In this document: positions 1-8,830 of the stretch, in pieces
How the letters are laid out: each line of letters begins with the position of its first letter
How positions within the stretch are numbered: position 1 is the stretch's first letter
From: Bacillus sp. UNC438CL73TsuS30
Lineage (GTDB): Bacteria > Bacillota > Bacilli > Bacillales > Cytobacillaceae
DNA: 64,000 nt
NCBI RefSeq assembly: GCF_000482325.1
Contig: NZ_AXVA01000012.1
Location: 62,001 to 126,000, forward strand
Direction: 5' to 3'
Position numbers and translations under genes: made by a program
The notes under the pieces: model-generated
The model's input: the letters and a program-made list of their open reading frames with translations, nothing else
The model's database searches: none
What the model was told of the DNA's origin: nothing

Positions 1-841
<841 letters not shown>

Positions 842-956
842 TCAACTCTTTCATTTTAGTGTTGGATAAGGTTAATTTTACTAGATAATCACTAATATTA
901 GTAGAATTTAGTTTATCCATCTTCAAATAATATAAAAATATTTTTTAAAAAAATAG

Positions 957-984
957 TTGTAAAATTTAATAATCGACTTATAAT
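957..984 (+). promoter_or_regulatory. Sigma-A-type promoter of the maltodextrin operon
   Basis: TTGTAA (957-962) and TATAAT (979-984) are separated by 16 bp, giving a start point near 991. It fires toward the binding-protein gene at 1102. Confidence 0.65.
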
Positions 985-993
985 GAAAATATG

Positions 994-1013
994 TTGTGCA
1001 ACCGTTTTCGCAA
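994..1013. promoter_or_regulatory. LacI/GalR-type operator candidate
   Basis: A dyad centred on CG at 1003/1004 (TTGTGCAAC / CGTTTTCGCAA) has 7 of 10 symmetric pairs and resembles LacI-family sites. It lies right at the predicted transcription start, a position that would block initiation. The obvious ligand-sensing partner is the LacI-type regulator at 4699. Confidence 0.55.
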
Positions 1014-1014
1014 A

Positions 1015-1028
1015 ATGTAAGCGTTATA
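1015..1028 (+). promoter_or_regulatory. cre-like (CcpA) site
   Basis: ATGTAAGCGTTATA contains the cre core TGTAAGCGTTA, with the last positions of the consensus (ACA) imperfect. It lies ~25-35 bp downstream of the predicted start, where CcpA acts as a roadblock in Bacillus catabolic operons. Confidence 0.5.
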
Positions 1029-1101
1029 GTATTTTCTTTAATCTGGTGAAAACTAAGCACACCACAAAATTTTAATACTACATAAAACAGGAGGGGTAGA
1101 A

Positions 1102-2370
1102 ATGAAAAAAGCACTTTCGATTTTTATGATGATTGTCTTAATGCTAGGTGTTCTTGCTGCATGCGGTCCTAAAAGAGATGCGTCTAGCACAAAAGATACT
1201 GGAAAAAAAGAAGAAGCTGCAGCTAAACCGGAAAAACTAGTTGTTTGGGAAGATAAAGACAAATCAGGCTGGCTGAAAAAGGTCGCTGCGGATTTTGAAA
1301 AGAAAAACGGAATTAAAATTGAATACAAAGAAGTTGAAATGGCTACAAAAATGCGTGACCAATTGCGTCTTGATGGACCAGCTGGTACAGGCCCGGATAT
1401 CGTAACATTACCACATGATCAAATTGGCCAGGTTGCAACAGAAGGTTTAATTGCAGAGTTAAAAGTAGATAAAAGTGTTACCGATACATTCTCTCAATCT
1501 TCTATTGATGCAGAAACTTACAATGGCAAACTTTACGGGCTTCCGAAGTCCTCTGAAACACCTGTTTTTATTTACAATAAAGATTTAATGCCAGAACCGC
1601 CAAAAACAATGGATGAGGTATATAAATTCTCTAAAGATTTCACAAAAGGCGGAAAATACGGTTTCTTAGCGCTTTGGGATAACTTCTATTTCGCACATGG
1701 AATTATCGGCGGAATGGGTGGATATGTATTCAAAAATAACAATGGAACCCTTGATCCAAATGATATTGGTTTGAACAATGAAGGTGCTGTTAAAGGTACG
1801 GAGTATATTCAAAAATGGTATAAAGAAGGTTTGTTCCCGAAAGGAATCATCGGTGAAAATGGCGGATCGGCTTTAGACGGTCTATTTACTGAAGGAAAAG
1901 TAGCTTCTGTTATGAACGGACCATGGGCGTATAAACCATACCAGGATGCAGGTATCAAAATTGGTATGAGTGCACTTCCAACTATGCCAAATGGTGAACA
2001 TATTAAAACGTTCATGGGTGTAAAAGGATGGCATGTTTCAGCCTATTCTAAAAATCAAGAGTGGGCTGCGAAATTCTTAGAATTTATCACAAATGATGAA
2101 AATGCAAAATACCGTTTCGAACAAACAGCTGAAGTTCCAACGAATAAAGCATTACTTGACGATTCCGCTATTAAGGATAACGAAGGTGCCAAAGCGGTTG
2201 CTGAGCAATCTCAATACGCTGTACCGATGCCAAACATCCCTGAAATGGGTCAAGTTTGGAAGCCAATGGCTGACTCGCTTCAAACGGTTGTAACCGGTAA
2301 AGCAACTCCTAAAAATGCACTAGACGATGCAGTAAAACAAATCAAAGCAAATATCGAAACTTCTAAGTAA
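1102..2370 (+). CDS. mdxE: Maltodextrin-binding lipoprotein of an ABC importer
   Basis: This 422-residue solute-binding protein has a lipoprotein signal (hydrophobic stretch then LAACG, lipidated Cys at about residue 21) and an Asn/Lys-rich linker. The mature part is of the MalE type (LVVWEDKDKSG at the start, GPDIVTLPHDQIGQVA, SVMNGPWAYKPYQDAGI). It would capture maltodextrins outside the membrane and hand them to the two permeases encoded next. The ATG at 1102 follows a good AGGAGGGG ribosome binding site. A hairpin directly after the stop probably lets this gene be expressed above the permeases. The symbol follows the B. subtilis mdx genes; substrate range is inferred from context. Confidence 0.9.
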   Translation: MKKALSIFMMIVLMLGVLAACGPKRDASSTKDTGKKEEAAAKPEKLVVWEDKDKSGWLKKVAADFEKKNGIKIEYKEVEMATKMRDQLRLDGPAGTGPDIVTLPHDQIGQVATEGLIAELKVDKSVTDTFSQSSIDAETYNGKLYGLPKSSETPVFIYNKDLMPEPPKTMDEVYKFSKDFTKGGKYGFLALWDNFYFAHGIIGGMGGYVFKNNNGTLDPNDIGLNNEGAVKGTEYIQKWYKEGLFPKGIIGENGGSALDGLFTEGKVASVMNGPWAYKPYQDAGIKIGMSALPTMPNGEHIKTFMGVKGWHVSAYSKNQEWAAKFLEFITNDENAKYRFEQTAEVPTNKALLDDSAIKDNEGAKAVAEQSQYAVPMPNIPEMGQVWKPMADSLQTVVTGKATPKNALDDAVKQIKANIETSK

Positions 2371-2378
2371 TGATTTCT

Positions 2379-2411
2379 CAGCAGTACCTCATCCCCCTTG
2401 AGGTACTGCTG
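2379..2411 (+). terminator. Intercistronic hairpin after the binding-protein gene
   Basis: A perfect 13-bp stem (CAGCAGTACCTCA / TGAGGTACTGCTG) closes a 7-nt loop but has no run of T after it. It is better read as an mRNA-stabilising or attenuating hairpin than as a full terminator. Confidence 0.6.
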
Positions 2412-2440
2412 TCTATTACATAATAGTAGAAACTCATCAG

Positions 2441-2480
2441 ATGCTTTGTGAGAAAGGAATCCCTTTTTTTCTGACAAAGC
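2441..2480 (+). other. Second intercistronic imperfect hairpin
   Basis: GCTTTGT at the left pairs with ACAAAGC at the right, and the inner AGAAAGG pairs with CCCTTTTTTTCT with bulges. It sits between the first hairpin and the permease gene, so the binding protein is separated from the permeases by two stems in ~110 bp. Confidence 0.4.
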
Positions 2481-2523
2481 CTCTGAGCTTAAAAAATAGT
2501 ACTTGAAGAAAGGGGTGCGGGGG

Positions 2524-3816
2524 ATGCCAAAAACTGTTTCTGAATCCTTTCCAACCAGTCACCGAAAAAAGGCACTAATTCTTTCCATTATTCCAGGGGT
2601 CGGTCAACTTTACAACAAGCAATTTTTAAAAGGATTTTTCTTTCTTATCTTAAGTGCGGCATTTGTATATGTTTTTAAAGACCTAATTAATATTGGATTA
2701 TGGGGATTAGTGACACTAGGAGAAATTGTACCAGAAGACCATTCCATTTTCTTGCTTGTATACGGCATTTTATCTGTCATCGTCATTATTTTTGGTCTTG
2801 GATTCTACTTATTTAATTTGCGTGATGCCTATAAGGTTGGGAAAAAACGTGACAGTGAAGAACCAATCAGCACCATCAAGGAACAATATCGTAATCTCAT
2901 TGATCATGGATTTCCATATTTAATCATGTCACCTGGTTTTTTGCTATTAGTCTTCGTGGTTATTTTTCCAATTATTTTCGTTGTGTTACTAGCGTTCACG
3001 AACTATGACCTATACCATACACCTCCTGCGAAACTGGTGGATTGGGTTGGGTTCAAGAACTTTACGGAAATCTTTGAAATCGATATTTGGCGGCAAACCT
3101 TCTTCTCTGTTTTGGCTTGGACATTGGTGTGGACATTTGTTGCCACTACGCTTCAGGTTGGTTTAGGAATTTTCCTAGCGGTCATCGTAAACCAAAAGGA
3201 TGTCAAGGGAAAAGCCATCATTCGTACCGTCTTTATCTTGCCTTGGGCTGTACCGGCATTTGTATCCATCCTTGTTTTTGCCGGGATGTTTAACGAATCC
3301 TTCGGTGCCATTAACCGGGATATCCTTGGATTTTTCGGAATCGACGGTCTCCCATGGATGACAGAAAAGGTTTATACCAGAATTGCCCTTATTTTCATTC
3401 AAACTTGGCTCGGGTTTCCGTTCATCTTTGCAATGACAACAGGGGTACTGCAATCAATCCCTGCTGATCTTTATGAAGCGGCAACAGTTGACGGAGCAAA
3501 TAACTTTCAAAAGTTTAAAAACATTACCCTTCCGTTAGTGTTATTTGCCACTGCGCCCGTTATCATTACACAATATACGTTTAACTTTAATAACTTTAAT
3601 ATCATCTATTTATTTAATGGCGGCGGACCGGCAGTTACCGGTCAAAACGCCGGCGGGACTGACATTCTCATTTCATGGATCTATCGTTTAACGATGACTT
3701 CGGCGCAATACTCGAAGGCTGCCACGTTAACCTTGTTGTTATCCGTGATTGTCATTACTGTCGCACTTTGGCAGTTTAAACGAACTAAGTCATTCCAAGA
3801 AGAGGATATGATGTAA
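2524..3816 (+). CDS. mdxF: Maltodextrin ABC importer permease, MalF type
   Basis: About 430 residues, an integral membrane subunit. The N-terminal ~110 residues carry two extra membrane segments (IIPGVGQLYNKQFLKGFF region), then the usual six-helix MetI-like permease domain follows, with the EAA loop (DLYEAATVDGANNFQKFKNITLP), which docks onto the ATPase. I chose the ATG at 2524 because AAAGGGGTG lies upstream at a workable distance; a TTG at 2503 in the same frame would add seven residues but has no ribosome binding site. It is followed after one base by the partner permease. No ATPase gene is present, so a shared MsmX-type ATPase encoded elsewhere must energise it. Confidence 0.9.
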   Translation: MPKTVSESFPTSHRKKALILSIIPGVGQLYNKQFLKGFFFLILSAAFVYVFKDLINIGLWGLVTLGEIVPEDHSIFLLVYGILSVIVIIFGLGFYLFNLRDAYKVGKKRDSEEPISTIKEQYRNLIDHGFPYLIMSPGFLLLVFVVIFPIIFVVLLAFTNYDLYHTPPAKLVDWVGFKNFTEIFEIDIWRQTFFSVLAWTLVWTFVATTLQVGLGIFLAVIVNQKDVKGKAIIRTVFILPWAVPAFVSILVFAGMFNESFGAINRDILGFFGIDGLPWMTEKVYTRIALIFIQTWLGFPFIFAMTTGVLQSIPADLYEAATVDGANNFQKFKNITLPLVLFATAPVIITQYTFNFNNFNIIYLFNGGGPAVTGQNAGGTDILISWIYRLTMTSAQYSKAATLTLLLSVIVITVALWQFKRTKSFQEEDMM

Positions 3817-3817
3817 T

Positions 3818-4660
3818 ATGAATTCAAAAAGACAAAATTTCATTCGGCTGACGTTAACTTATCTGGTGATCTTCATTATGTTTGTCCTGATTTTGTACCC
3901 ACTCGCTTGGATTATCGGTTCCTCTTTTAATCCGGGTCAAAGTTTATCAGGGTCGAGCATTATTCCGAAGCATGCGACACTCAGCCATTACAAGCAGTTG
4001 TTTGATCTGGATAAAAGCAACTATGTATTCTGGTATATCAATTCGTTAAAAGTTAGTATTTTAACAATGGTTTTTACCGTTATGATTGTCAGCTTAACTG
4101 CTTATTCTTTTTCCCGCTACCGATTTATGGGGAGAAAGAACGGCTTAATGACATTTCTGATCCTGCAGATGATTCCAAACTTTGCGGCACTTATCGCTAT
4201 TTATATTTTAGCGACCTTGACCGGTTTAATTGATACGCATATAGGACTTATCTGTGTGTATGTCGGTGGTCAAATTCCGATGAATACTTGGCTGATGAAA
4301 GGTTACTTAGATACGATTCCAAAAGAGCTGGATGAATCAGCCAAAATTGATGGTGCAGGTCATTTACGAATCTTTTTCCAGATCGTGATGCCGCTCGCAA
4401 GGCCAATGATTGCAGTTGTAGCCTTATTCGCTTTTATTGCACCGTTTGCCGATTTTATCATTGCCAGCATTTTGCTAAGGACGGAAAAAAATTATACATT
4501 AGCAGTAGGATTATATGATCTTGTTGCAAAACAATTTGGTGCTGAATTTACGACTTTTGCAGCTGGTGCTGTATTGATCGCTGTACCGATAGCGATTCTT
4601 TTCTTATCCTTCCAACGTTACTTTGTATCTGGTTTAACAGCAGGAGGTACAAAAGGTTAA
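3818..4660 (+). CDS. mdxG: Maltodextrin ABC importer permease, MalG type
   Basis: The 280-residue permease has six predicted membrane helices and the EAA loop (PKELDESAKIDGAGHLRIFFQIVMPLARP). It pairs with the MalF-type subunit encoded one base upstream, so translation is probably coupled. The length is usual for MalG proteins. Together with the lipoprotein at 1102 it forms the membrane pore for maltodextrin uptake. Confidence 0.92.
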   Translation: MNSKRQNFIRLTLTYLVIFIMFVLILYPLAWIIGSSFNPGQSLSGSSIIPKHATLSHYKQLFDLDKSNYVFWYINSLKVSILTMVFTVMIVSLTAYSFSRYRFMGRKNGLMTFLILQMIPNFAALIAIYILATLTGLIDTHIGLICVYVGGQIPMNTWLMKGYLDTIPKELDESAKIDGAGHLRIFFQIVMPLARPMIAVVALFAFIAPFADFIIASILLRTEKNYTLAVGLYDLVAKQFGAEFTTFAAGAVLIAVPIAILFLSFQRYFVSGLTAGGTKG

Positions 4661-4698
4661 ACATAGAATATTTTTTCAGGTGAAGTGGGGTGAAATGG

Positions 4699-5724
4699 AT
4701 GACTGTAACGATTAAAGATGTAGCAAAGCTTGCGAATGTGGCCCCGTCTACCGTATCAAGGGTTATTGCCAATAATCCTCGGATTAGTAAAGCAACAGCG
4801 CAAAAAGTGAAAAAGGCGATGGAGCAATTAGGGTATCATCCGAACTTAAATGCACGGAATTTAGCTAGCCAGTCCACGCAAACCATCGGGCTTGTTATGC
4901 CGAGTTCAGGAGATGTGGTATTCCAAAACCCGTTTTTCCCTACTGTATTACAAGGAATCAGCGAAGGGGCTCATGAAAAACAATATGCGATGCATATGAC
5001 AACAGGGAAGAAAGATAAAGAAATCCTTGATGCAGTGATTCGGATGGTTCAGGGGAAAAGTGTAGATGGTGTCATTCTTCTTAATTCAAAGGTAGAAGAT
5101 CAGGTGATTTCCTATTTAAAAGGAAGAGAGTTTCCCTTTGTTCTAATTGGAAAGCCATATAAGGATGTAGAGGAAATTACCCACGTAGATAATGATAATT
5201 TCCGGGCGATGAAAGAGGCGACTGAATATTTAATTCAGCATGGGCACAGTCAAATTGCCTTTATCGGCGGGAGTCTTGAACTTACTGTAACCGTTGAGCG
5301 GCTTTTAGGTTTTGAGCGGGCGCTTAGGAATGCCAAAATTCCTTTGAAAAATGAATATATTATTCACGAGGAATTTCTGAGGGAAGGCGGACAAGAGGCT
5401 GTCAGGGAGTTAATGTCGCTTGAAGAACGGCCGACGGCACTGGTTGTCGCGGATGATTTCATGGCACTTGGTGTCTTGAACATGCTTGATGAATTAGGGA
5501 TTAAGGTTCCCGAAGATATCTCGATTGTCAGCTTTAATAATGTTCTTTTGGCGGAGATGTCAAAGCCGCCGTTAACCTCTGTTGATATCAATATCTTCGA
5601 ACTTGGCTATCAAGCATCAAAGAGCTTGATCCAAATGATTGAAAATAGCAAAGAACCGACAAAACGGATTATTATCGCTCACAAATTGGTCGAACGTCTT
5701 TCATGTGCAGAACCAATCAAGTAA
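4699..5724 (+). CDS. malR: LacI-family regulator of the maltodextrin operon
   Basis: 341 residues from the ATG at 4699. The N-terminal helix-turn-helix (TIKDVAKLANVAPSTVSRVI, residues ~4-23) and hinge helix (HPNLNARNLASQ) bind DNA; the rest is a periplasmic-binding-like sensor domain. The ATG follows GGGGTG at a spacing of six; a GTG at 4690 lies in frame but overlaps this ribosome binding site. It is encoded inside the operon after the permeases and probably represses it from the dyad at 994-1013 until a maltose-derived sugar is bound. MalR/MdxR assignment rests on context. Confidence 0.85.
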   Translation: MTVTIKDVAKLANVAPSTVSRVIANNPRISKATAQKVKKAMEQLGYHPNLNARNLASQSTQTIGLVMPSSGDVVFQNPFFPTVLQGISEGAHEKQYAMHMTTGKKDKEILDAVIRMVQGKSVDGVILLNSKVEDQVISYLKGREFPFVLIGKPYKDVEEITHVDNDNFRAMKEATEYLIQHGHSQIAFIGGSLELTVTVERLLGFERALRNAKIPLKNEYIIHEEFLREGGQEAVRELMSLEERPTALVVADDFMALGVLNMLDELGIKVPEDISIVSFNNVLLAEMSKPPLTSVDINIFELGYQASKSLIQMIENSKEPTKRIIIAHKLVERLSCAEPIK

Positions 5725-5757
5725 CAATGCTAAAGTACGATTTGGGAAGGATATAAT

Positions 5758-7422
5758 ATGAATAAATTATGGTGGAAAGAAGCGGTTGCCTATCAGATAT
5801 ATCCCCGGAGTTTTATGGACTCAAATGGGGATGGGATTGGGGATATCCAGGGGATTATTGCAAAGCTGGACTATTTAAAAGAGTTAGGGATTGATGTGAT
5901 TTGGGTCTGCCCCATGTTCAAATCTCCTAATGATGACAACGGCTATGATATTAGCGATTATCAAAAAATCATGGATGAATTCGGGACGATGGCTGATTTT
6001 GACCAGCTTTTACAAGAAGTCCATCACCGTGGTATGAAATTAATTCTTGATTTAGTGATCAACCATACGAGTGATGAGCATCCATGGTTTATTGAATCTC
6101 GTGCTTCTAAGGATCATCCTAAACGGGATTGGTATATTTGGCGGGATGGTAAGAATGGAGAAGAGCCGAATAATTGGGAAAGTATTTTTGGCGGCTCGGC
6201 ATGGGAATATGACGAGAAAACGAACCAGTATTTTCTCCATATTTTCTCGCGAAAGCAGCCTGATCTGAATTGGGAAAATCCAGAGGTGCGGAATTCTCTC
6301 TATGAAATGATCAATTGGTGGCTTGATAAAGGAATTGACGGTTTCCGTGTGGATGCCATCAGCCATATTAAAAAGGAACCAGGACTCAAGGATATGCCGA
6401 ATCCGGATGGTCTAAAATATGTCTCTTCCTTTGATAAACATATGAATGTAAAAGGGATTCATACTTTTTTAAAAGAGTTAAAAGAAGAAACCTTTGCAAA
6501 ATATGACATTATGACTGTTGGGGAAGCGAATGGTGTTTCAGTTGACGATATTGATCTTTGGGTCGATGAGAAGCAGGGGAAATTCAATATGGTCTTTCAA
6601 TTCGAGCATCTCAACCTTTGGGATGCGGAGCTGAAAAAAGTACTGAATATTATTGAACTAAAAAATGTTTTATCCCGTTGGCAAAAGGGACTTGAAGGTA
6701 TGGGCTGGAATGCCTTATTCATCGAAAATCATGATAAGGCCCGGGTCGTTTCCACGTGGGGAAATGATCGGGAATATTGGCAAGAAAGTGCAAAGGCATT
6801 TGCGGCTATCTACTTTTTGATGCAGGGAACTCCATTTGTTTACCAGGGACAGGAAATTGGGATGACCAATGTAAAATTTGAGTCCATTGATGATTACGAC
6901 GATGTTGCTACGAAAAATCTTTATCATTTGAAAACGGCAGCTGGGGTTCCCCATGAAGAGATTATGAGAATCATTTGGGCGTCAAGCCGCGATAACTCAC
7001 GGACACCCATGCAATGGTCCGCAGAACAAAACGCAGGTTTTTCGACTGAAACGCCATGGATGAAGGTCAATCCAAATTTTTTGGAAATCAATGTTGCGGA
7101 CCAAGAGAAGAATCCGGATTCCGTCTTGAGTTTTTATAAAAAAATGATTCGGTTAAAAAAGGCGAATGAAGTTTTTACTTATGGGATGTATGATTTGTTA
7201 TTAGAGGAAGACCCACAGATTTATGCTTATACAAGAACATTATCACAGGACCGGGTCATAGTGTTAGCCAATCTTTCTGAAAGGCCTGCTAGCATTGGCG
7301 AGGGAATTGGCATTGTATTTGATCATAAAAACCTACTTTTAAACAACTATGAGATTGAGAAACATGAATCATCTAAACGAATTACGTTAAAGCCATATGA
7401 AACAAGAGTCTATCGGGTATAG
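5758..7422 (+). CDS. malL: GH13_31 alpha-glucosidase, predicted alpha-1,4 specific
   Basis: The 554-residue cytoplasmic enzyme hydrolyses the non-reducing end of imported maltodextrins. Visible GH13 regions: DLVINHTS (residues 98-105), the nucleophile in GFRVDAISH (Asp199), the acid/base in GEANG (Glu256) and FIENHD (His325, Asp326). The residue after the nucleophile is Ala200. In studied GH13_31 enzymes Val here goes with alpha-1,6 (isomaltose) activity and Ala or Thr with alpha-1,4 activity, so this looks like a maltase rather than an oligo-1,6-glucosidase. It is the last gene of the operon, before a strong terminator. Confidence 0.9.
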   Translation: MNKLWWKEAVAYQIYPRSFMDSNGDGIGDIQGIIAKLDYLKELGIDVIWVCPMFKSPNDDNGYDISDYQKIMDEFGTMADFDQLLQEVHHRGMKLILDLVINHTSDEHPWFIESRASKDHPKRDWYIWRDGKNGEEPNNWESIFGGSAWEYDEKTNQYFLHIFSRKQPDLNWENPEVRNSLYEMINWWLDKGIDGFRVDAISHIKKEPGLKDMPNPDGLKYVSSFDKHMNVKGIHTFLKELKEETFAKYDIMTVGEANGVSVDDIDLWVDEKQGKFNMVFQFEHLNLWDAELKKVLNIIELKNVLSRWQKGLEGMGWNALFIENHDKARVVSTWGNDREYWQESAKAFAAIYFLMQGTPFVYQGQEIGMTNVKFESIDDYDDVATKNLYHLKTAAGVPHEEIMRIIWASSRDNSRTPMQWSAEQNAGFSTETPWMKVNPNFLEINVADQEKNPDSVLSFYKKMIRLKKANEVFTYGMYDLLLEEDPQIYAYTRTLSQDRVIVLANLSERPASIGEGIGIVFDHKNLLLNNYEIEKHESSKRITLKPYETRVYRV

Positions 7423-7424
7423 AA

Positions 7425-7455
7425 AAAAGCGGAGGGAATATTGACCTCCGCTTTT
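7425..7455. terminator. Bidirectional terminator between convergent genes
   Basis: The 11-bp stem AAAAGCGGAGG / CCTCCGCTTTT has A and T runs on both sides. It can end the maltodextrin operon on the plus strand and the DoxX gene on the minus strand. Confidence 0.85.
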
Positions 7456-7464
7456 AAATTTCAA

Positions 7465-7980
7465 TTAAGATATTGCTTTAGATTTTTCTTTTTCAATATG
7501 ATTTTTCCTTGCTTTTCGAATGAAAGGAATAACCCAGTGGTCTAACCCAATTTTACCTGCGTTATATCCAGCAGTTAAAATAATAAAGCCAAGGAAAATG
7601 TCTCGTGGGTTATGAGATACAGTTCCTGCTAAGAAGAAGGTAAAGTTCATCATTAAGCCAAAGAACATGGCAGCAGTAGTGAAGCAGCCTAGAATAAGAC
7701 CAAGTCCGACTAGTGTTTCTCCCCATGGTACAAGGAAATTAAATAAATCTACATTTGGTAGGGCAAATCCTTTAAGAAACCCGACAAACCAGCCGAAGAC
7801 AACATCCCCTTCTGGTCCTTTTACCGGGTTGGCAATCACTCCTTTTAAATAACCAGATGCATCGAATCCTCCCATTAATTTGTGCAGCCCTGCTGTGAAC
7901 CAAGAGTAACCCAAGTATAAACGTAATATCGTTAAAAGGACGGTAGCGCTTTTATTTTCACGTAAATATTGATTAAACAT
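7465..7980 (-). CDS. DoxX-family membrane protein
   Basis: 171 residues with about four membrane helices and the DoxX signature near the start (LRLYLGYSWFTAGLHKL) and PWGETLVGLGLILG in the middle. DoxX proteins in Bacillaceae (CatD, MhqP relatives) are often linked to quinone, thiol or oxidative stress. The ATG has a GGTGG ribosome binding site. It stands alone, facing the maltodextrin operon, so the context adds nothing. Family is clear; biochemical function is not. Confidence 0.8.
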   Translation of the reverse strand: MFNQYLRENKSATVLLTILRLYLGYSWFTAGLHKLMGGFDASGYLKGVIANPVKGPEGDVVFGWFVGFLKGFALPNVDLFNFLVPWGETLVGLGLILGCFTTAAMFFGLMMNFTFFLAGTVSHNPRDIFLGFIILTAGYNAGKIGLDHWVIPFIRKARKNHIEKEKSKAIS

Positions 7981-8118
7981 AACTCATTCCACCTTTCATG
8001 TTTTTATTGATTCTTTATACTACAATGTATTCACCGGTCATCTTTTTAACATATTGATAGGATGATGTTCACCGTTTGTTCGAAATGTTTTGACAAACTG
8101 TTGACTGGGTTAGAATCT

Positions 8119-8163
8119 AAAAAAAGCGATTTTCTCTTGGACAAAGAGAAAATCGCTTTTTTT
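8119..8163. terminator. Strong terminator with a perfect 20-bp stem
   Basis: AAAAAAAGCGATTTTCTCTT pairs perfectly with the segment at 8144-8163 around a 5-nt loop, with a T run in either direction. It lies downstream of the minus-strand gene at 8214. Confidence 0.85.
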
Positions 8164-8213
8164 ATAACCTATTATGTTCTTACGGTTATATGTGAGTTTT
8201 TTAGATAGGTAAT

Positions 8214-8603
8214 TTAAATTCCCCATTTCATGGAAACGGATAAGGTGCAGCAGCTCATTGGTGCTTGCTGGGTGGCTTGCGTGGTCAGCTCAAAGATTAC
8301 GCCAGAGGGGGTAAATTTCGTAATGACAGGGACCTTTAAGCCAATGGATTTAATTAACTGATCGACCTCCGCTTTTTTCCCTTGTTGCGCAGCGGTCATC
8401 ATTTTATGAGCAAATCCCGCATCCCCTAATCGGTCTAATAAAATACTTCCCTGTTCCATTAAGAGACGAAAGGACTTCACTGACTTTGAAAATATTTTTA
8501 TATCAACAGGTGGATACGTTCTTGGTATCGGTTGGTTTACATAATAACCAGGGTAGGCGGGTACGGGAGGATAGATAGGGTAATGAAAAGGGTTATAGTA
8601 CAT
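8214..8603 (-). CDS. Small Tyr/Pro-rich protein, likely inner spore coat protein (YuzC-like)
   Basis: 129 residues. The first 35 are rich in Tyr and Pro (MYYNPFHYPIYPP), a style common in Bacillus spore coat proteins; the remainder is a compact helical/beta region ending in Cys-Cys and SVSMKWGI. The arrangement recalls B. subtilis YuzC from memory, but I cannot confirm this by alignment. A sigma-K-like -10 element (CATAAGGTA) lies ~40 bp upstream of the ATG, which fits late mother-cell expression. The ribosome binding site is GGAAGGAG. Monocistronic, ended by the terminator at 8119-8163. Confidence 0.55.
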   Translation of the reverse strand: MYYNPFHYPIYPPVPAYPGYYVNQPIPRTYPPVDIKIFSKSVKSFRLLMEQGSILLDRLGDAGFAHKMMTAAQQGKKAEVDQLIKSIGLKVPVITKFTPSGVIFELTTQATQQAPMSCCTLSVSMKWGI

Positions 8604-8640
8604 TCGTTACTCTCCTTCCAGTAGAAAACACAAGGCAATA

Positions 8641-8670
8641 TACCTTATGTATAATGGGATATTTTGGTTA
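8641..8670 (-). promoter_or_regulatory. Sigma-K-like promoter
   Basis: On the minus strand CATAAGGTA (8649-8641) matches the sigma-K -10 consensus CATANNNTA, and an AC dinucleotide lies 17 nt upstream, in place of the -35. It points at the coat-like gene starting at 8603. Confidence 0.45.
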
Positions 8671-8748
8671 CTTAATGAAAATGCATTGCGTGGCGGGAAA
8701 GAATTGTAAAACGGTGTCGGAAGGTTTATCTGGGAATTCCTTGATAAC

Positions 8749-8762
8749 GTGATACATATCAC
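8749..8762. other. Perfect 14-bp dyad upstream of the CtaA homologue
   Basis: GTGATA and TATCAC flank a CA pair. It lies ~70 bp upstream of the CtaA-like gene and could be an operator, but I know no regulator for it. Confidence 0.3.
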
Positions 8763-8830
8763 CGAATTACTTGTCTCCATTTGGTAAATTGTTCCTAGAG
8801 TCAAAATATTTAAATACAGGGGGATGAAGG

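Noticed and set aside
891..902. Palindrome ACTAATATTAGT in the divergent promoter region
   Set aside because: A perfect 12-bp dyad, but AT-rich, unrepeated, and not placed on a clear promoter; could be chance.
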